DNA from: Actinomycetota bacterium
GTDB taxonomy: Bacteria; Actinomycetota; Actinomycetes; S36-B12; CAIYMF01
Assembly: GCA_026393115.1 (NCBI GenBank)
Contig: JAPLAU010000014.1
Location: 62,001 to 126,000, forward strand
Direction of reading: 5' to 3'
Length of the DNA: 64,000 nucleotides
A program made the translations under genes and the position numbers. Positions 62,517 to 64,000 of this stretch are shown here, in pieces; position 1 is the stretch's first letter; every line of letters begins with the position of its first letter. The notes under the pieces were generated by a model. That model made no database searches, was not told the DNA's origin, and saw nothing but the letters and a program-made list of their open reading frames with translations.

Positions 62517-64000
62517 GTGGCTGAGTCGAATGCGCGTGGGCGCGAACAGAAGGGTCCCGAGGTCGATGATCCGGCCCTTCTCCGCAATGTAGTGCTCGTG
62601 GGCCCCAGTGGCTCAGGGAAAACCACCTTGCTCGAGTCACTGCTGGCGATGACCGGCACCATCACTCGAGCAGGTCGGGTTGAGGACGGTTCGACGGTCA
62701 GCGACTTCGACGAGTCCGAACAACGCCAGCAACGCTCGATTGGGTTATCGATTGCGCCGGTGATGTGGAACGGCGTCAAGGTCAACTTCATCGACACACC
62801 CGGTTACGCCGACTATGTGGGTGACCTGCGCGCGGGTCTGCGCGCCGCTGACGCCGCACTATTCGTCGTGTCAGCCGTCGACGGTGTCGACGCCGTCACC
62901 GCGCTGCTGTGGCAGGAATGCGCTGTGGTGGGTATGCCGCGAGCCATCGTGGTGACCCGCGTCGACCATCCACGTGCCGATTTCGACGAGATGATCGCCA
63001 TCTGCCAGCGCGTATTGGGCGACGGCGTCATGCCGCTTTATCTACCCATGGCCGCCGACGAGGGCGGCGCAGCCGGCCTCCTTGACCTTCTCGCACGACG
63101 AGTCATCGACTACAGCGGTGGTAATCGCAGTGAGCGCGAACCCGATGCCGAACACGTGTCTCTCACCGACGATGCCCGCAACGAGTTGATCGAAAGCATC
63201 ATCACCGAATCTGAAGACGAAACACTGATGGATCGGTGGCTCGATGGTGAGCCCGTTGATGAAGACACTCTCATCACCGACCTTGAGGCAGCAATCTCTC
63301 GAGGCTCGTTCTACCCGGTGCTTGGCACTGCCGTTGAGCCTGCGGGTTTTGGTCTCACCGAGGTGATGCATCTAGTGACACGTGGTTTCCCCTCGCCACT
63401 GGAACACCCCCTGCCCACTGTGACTGACATCAGGGAAAGCCCTGTCGAGCCGCTTACCTGCGACCCCTCGGGCCCCCTGCTCGCTGAAGTCGTGAAGACC
63501 ACGACCGACCCGTATGTTGGCCGCTTGTCACTCGTACGCGTGTTTTCCGGAACATTGACTCCCGACCAGGTCTTGCACGTGTCGGGTCACTTTGCCGACC
63601 GCGACCATGACCACGACCTCGATGAGAAAGTCGGTGCGGTGACGTCACCGCTCGGTCGAACGCAGCGAACGTTGTCGCGCGCTATCGCGGGCGACATCGT
63701 GGCCGTAGCCAAGTTGCTGCACGCGGAGACGGGCGACACCCTGTCGTCCGTTGAGCGACCTCTCCTGATGCAGCCGTGGCTGATGCCCGACCCGTTACTG
63801 CCCCTCGCAATCGTCGCCCACTCCACCGCTGATGAAGATCGGCTCGGCCAAGCGTTAAACCGCCTCACCGCTGAAGACCCGACACTGCGCCTCGAGAACA
63901 GTCACGAGACTGGACAGTTGGTGTTGTGGTGTCTCGGTGAAGCGCACGCCGACGTGGTTCTCGATCGCCTCACCAACCGCCACGGAGTTTCAGTCGATGT
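62517..64000 (+). CDS. fusA2: Elongation factor G-like GTPase (EF-G2 / FusA2 type), 3' end outside window
   Basis: At least 494 residues from GTG 62517, still open at the window end. The G domain has P-loop GPSGSGKT and DTPGYADYVGDLRAGLRAAD. The effector loop reads QRSIGLSIAP instead of the EF-G RGITI, so the switch I Thr is missing, and NKxD is replaced by TRVD. Domain II (DPYVGRLSLVRVFSGTL) follows. This fits the actinobacterial EF-G2 subgroup (M. tuberculosis Rv0120c type), whose M. smegmatis member is reported, as I recall, not to act as a normal translation GTPase. Role unknown. The divergent gap to pgsA is 141 bp. Confidence 0.85.
   Translation, partial: MAESNARGREQKGPEVDDPALLRNVVLVGPSGSGKTTLLESLLAMTGTITRAGRVEDGSTVSDFDESEQRQQRSIGLSIAPVMWNGVKVNFIDTPGYADYVGDLRAGLRAADAALFVVSAVDGVDAVTALLWQECAVVGMPRAIVVTRVDHPRADFDEMIAICQRVLGDGVMPLYLPMAADEGGAAGLLDLLARRVIDYSGGNRSEREPDAEHVSLTDDARNELIESIITESEDETLMDRWLDGEPVDEDTLITDLEAAISRGSFYPVLGTAVEPAGFGLTEVMHLVTRGFPSPLEHPLPTVTDIRESPVEPLTCDPSGPLLAEVVKTTTDPYVGRLSLVRVFSGTLTPDQVLHVSGHFADRDHDHDLDEKVGAVTSPLGRTQRTLSRAIAGDIVAVAKLLHAETGDTLSSVERPLLMQPWLMPDPLLPLAIVAHSTADEDRLGQALNRLTAEDPTLRLENSHETGQLVLWCLGEAHADVVLDRLTNRHGVSVD

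Noticed and set aside
1-64000. Insertion sequences, integrases, prophage or rRNA genes
   Set aside because: None recognised on either strand; the only repeat-bounded segment is the AbiEi/DUF559 module.

Overview
The window is 64 kb of ordinary, gene-dense actinobacterial chromosome (by eye about 60% GC). No rRNA, insertion sequence, phage or CRISPR array is visible. Three features point to an actinomycete related to, but not within, the mycobacteria: the decaprenyl-phosphoryl-arabinose enzymes (UbiA-type DPPR synthase, DprE1, DprE2), the phosphatidylinositol mannoside genes (pgsA, patA, pimA), and a gene order that follows Mycobacterium tuberculosis for long stretches (relA, cyclophilin, MBL protein, hisS, aspS, rarA, alaS, ruvX, mltG, aroE; aroC, aroK, aroB, aroQ, pepQ, efp, nusB; yajC-secD-secF, ruvCAB, yebC, pdxT, pdxS, pimA, patA, pgsA). 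The genus cannot be read from the sequence; a free-living, possibly freshwater, actinomycete is a guess.

Layout. 1-3.6 kb: end of a polysaccharide flippase and the DPA-synthesis genes. 3.6-9 kb: secreted lipoprotein hydrolase, DNA polymerase I, a thioesterase divergent from it by only 22 bp, and a DUF554 membrane protein. 9.1-15.8 kb: a branched-chain amino acid-type ABC transporter (livHMGF forward, livK reverse). A single AbiEi/DUF559-type gene, bounded on both sides by matching inverted-repeat elements, sits between livF and livK. 16-22 kb: ANTAR regulator, an unusual tRNA with anticodon CAA, then (reverse strand) nusB, efp, pepQ and aroQ-B-K-C. 22-34.3 kb: a type IV pilus locus (pilO, N, M, prepilin peptidase, three minor pilin-like genes, pilA, pilC, pilT, pilB) lying inside the aro operon between aroC and aroE. 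34-44.6 kb: aroE, mltG, ruvX, alaS, rarA, aspS, hisS and an MBL hydrolase. 44.8-49.3 kb: cyclophilin, a DUF349 protein and bifunctional Rel. 49-55 kb: secDF-yajC and ruvCAB with an SOS box. 55-62.4 kb: a WS/DGAT acyltransferase with a Lys/Ala/Pro repeat tail, yebC, pdxST, and pimA-patA-pgsA. 62.5 kb to the end: the 5' part of an EF-G2-type GTPase.

Most genes are housekeeping and tightly packed, often with 4-bp stop/start overlaps. The points most worth a second look are the repeat-bounded AbiEi/DUF559 module (13240-14413), a near-consensus DosR/DevR box upstream of the major pilin (29960-29979), the LivH permease with a secreted beta-sandwich domain fused in front, the short-variable-loop tRNA-Leu(CAA)-like gene, the face-to-face leaderless promoters of polA and the thioesterase, and the alanine at the benzothiazinone-target cysteine of DprE1.
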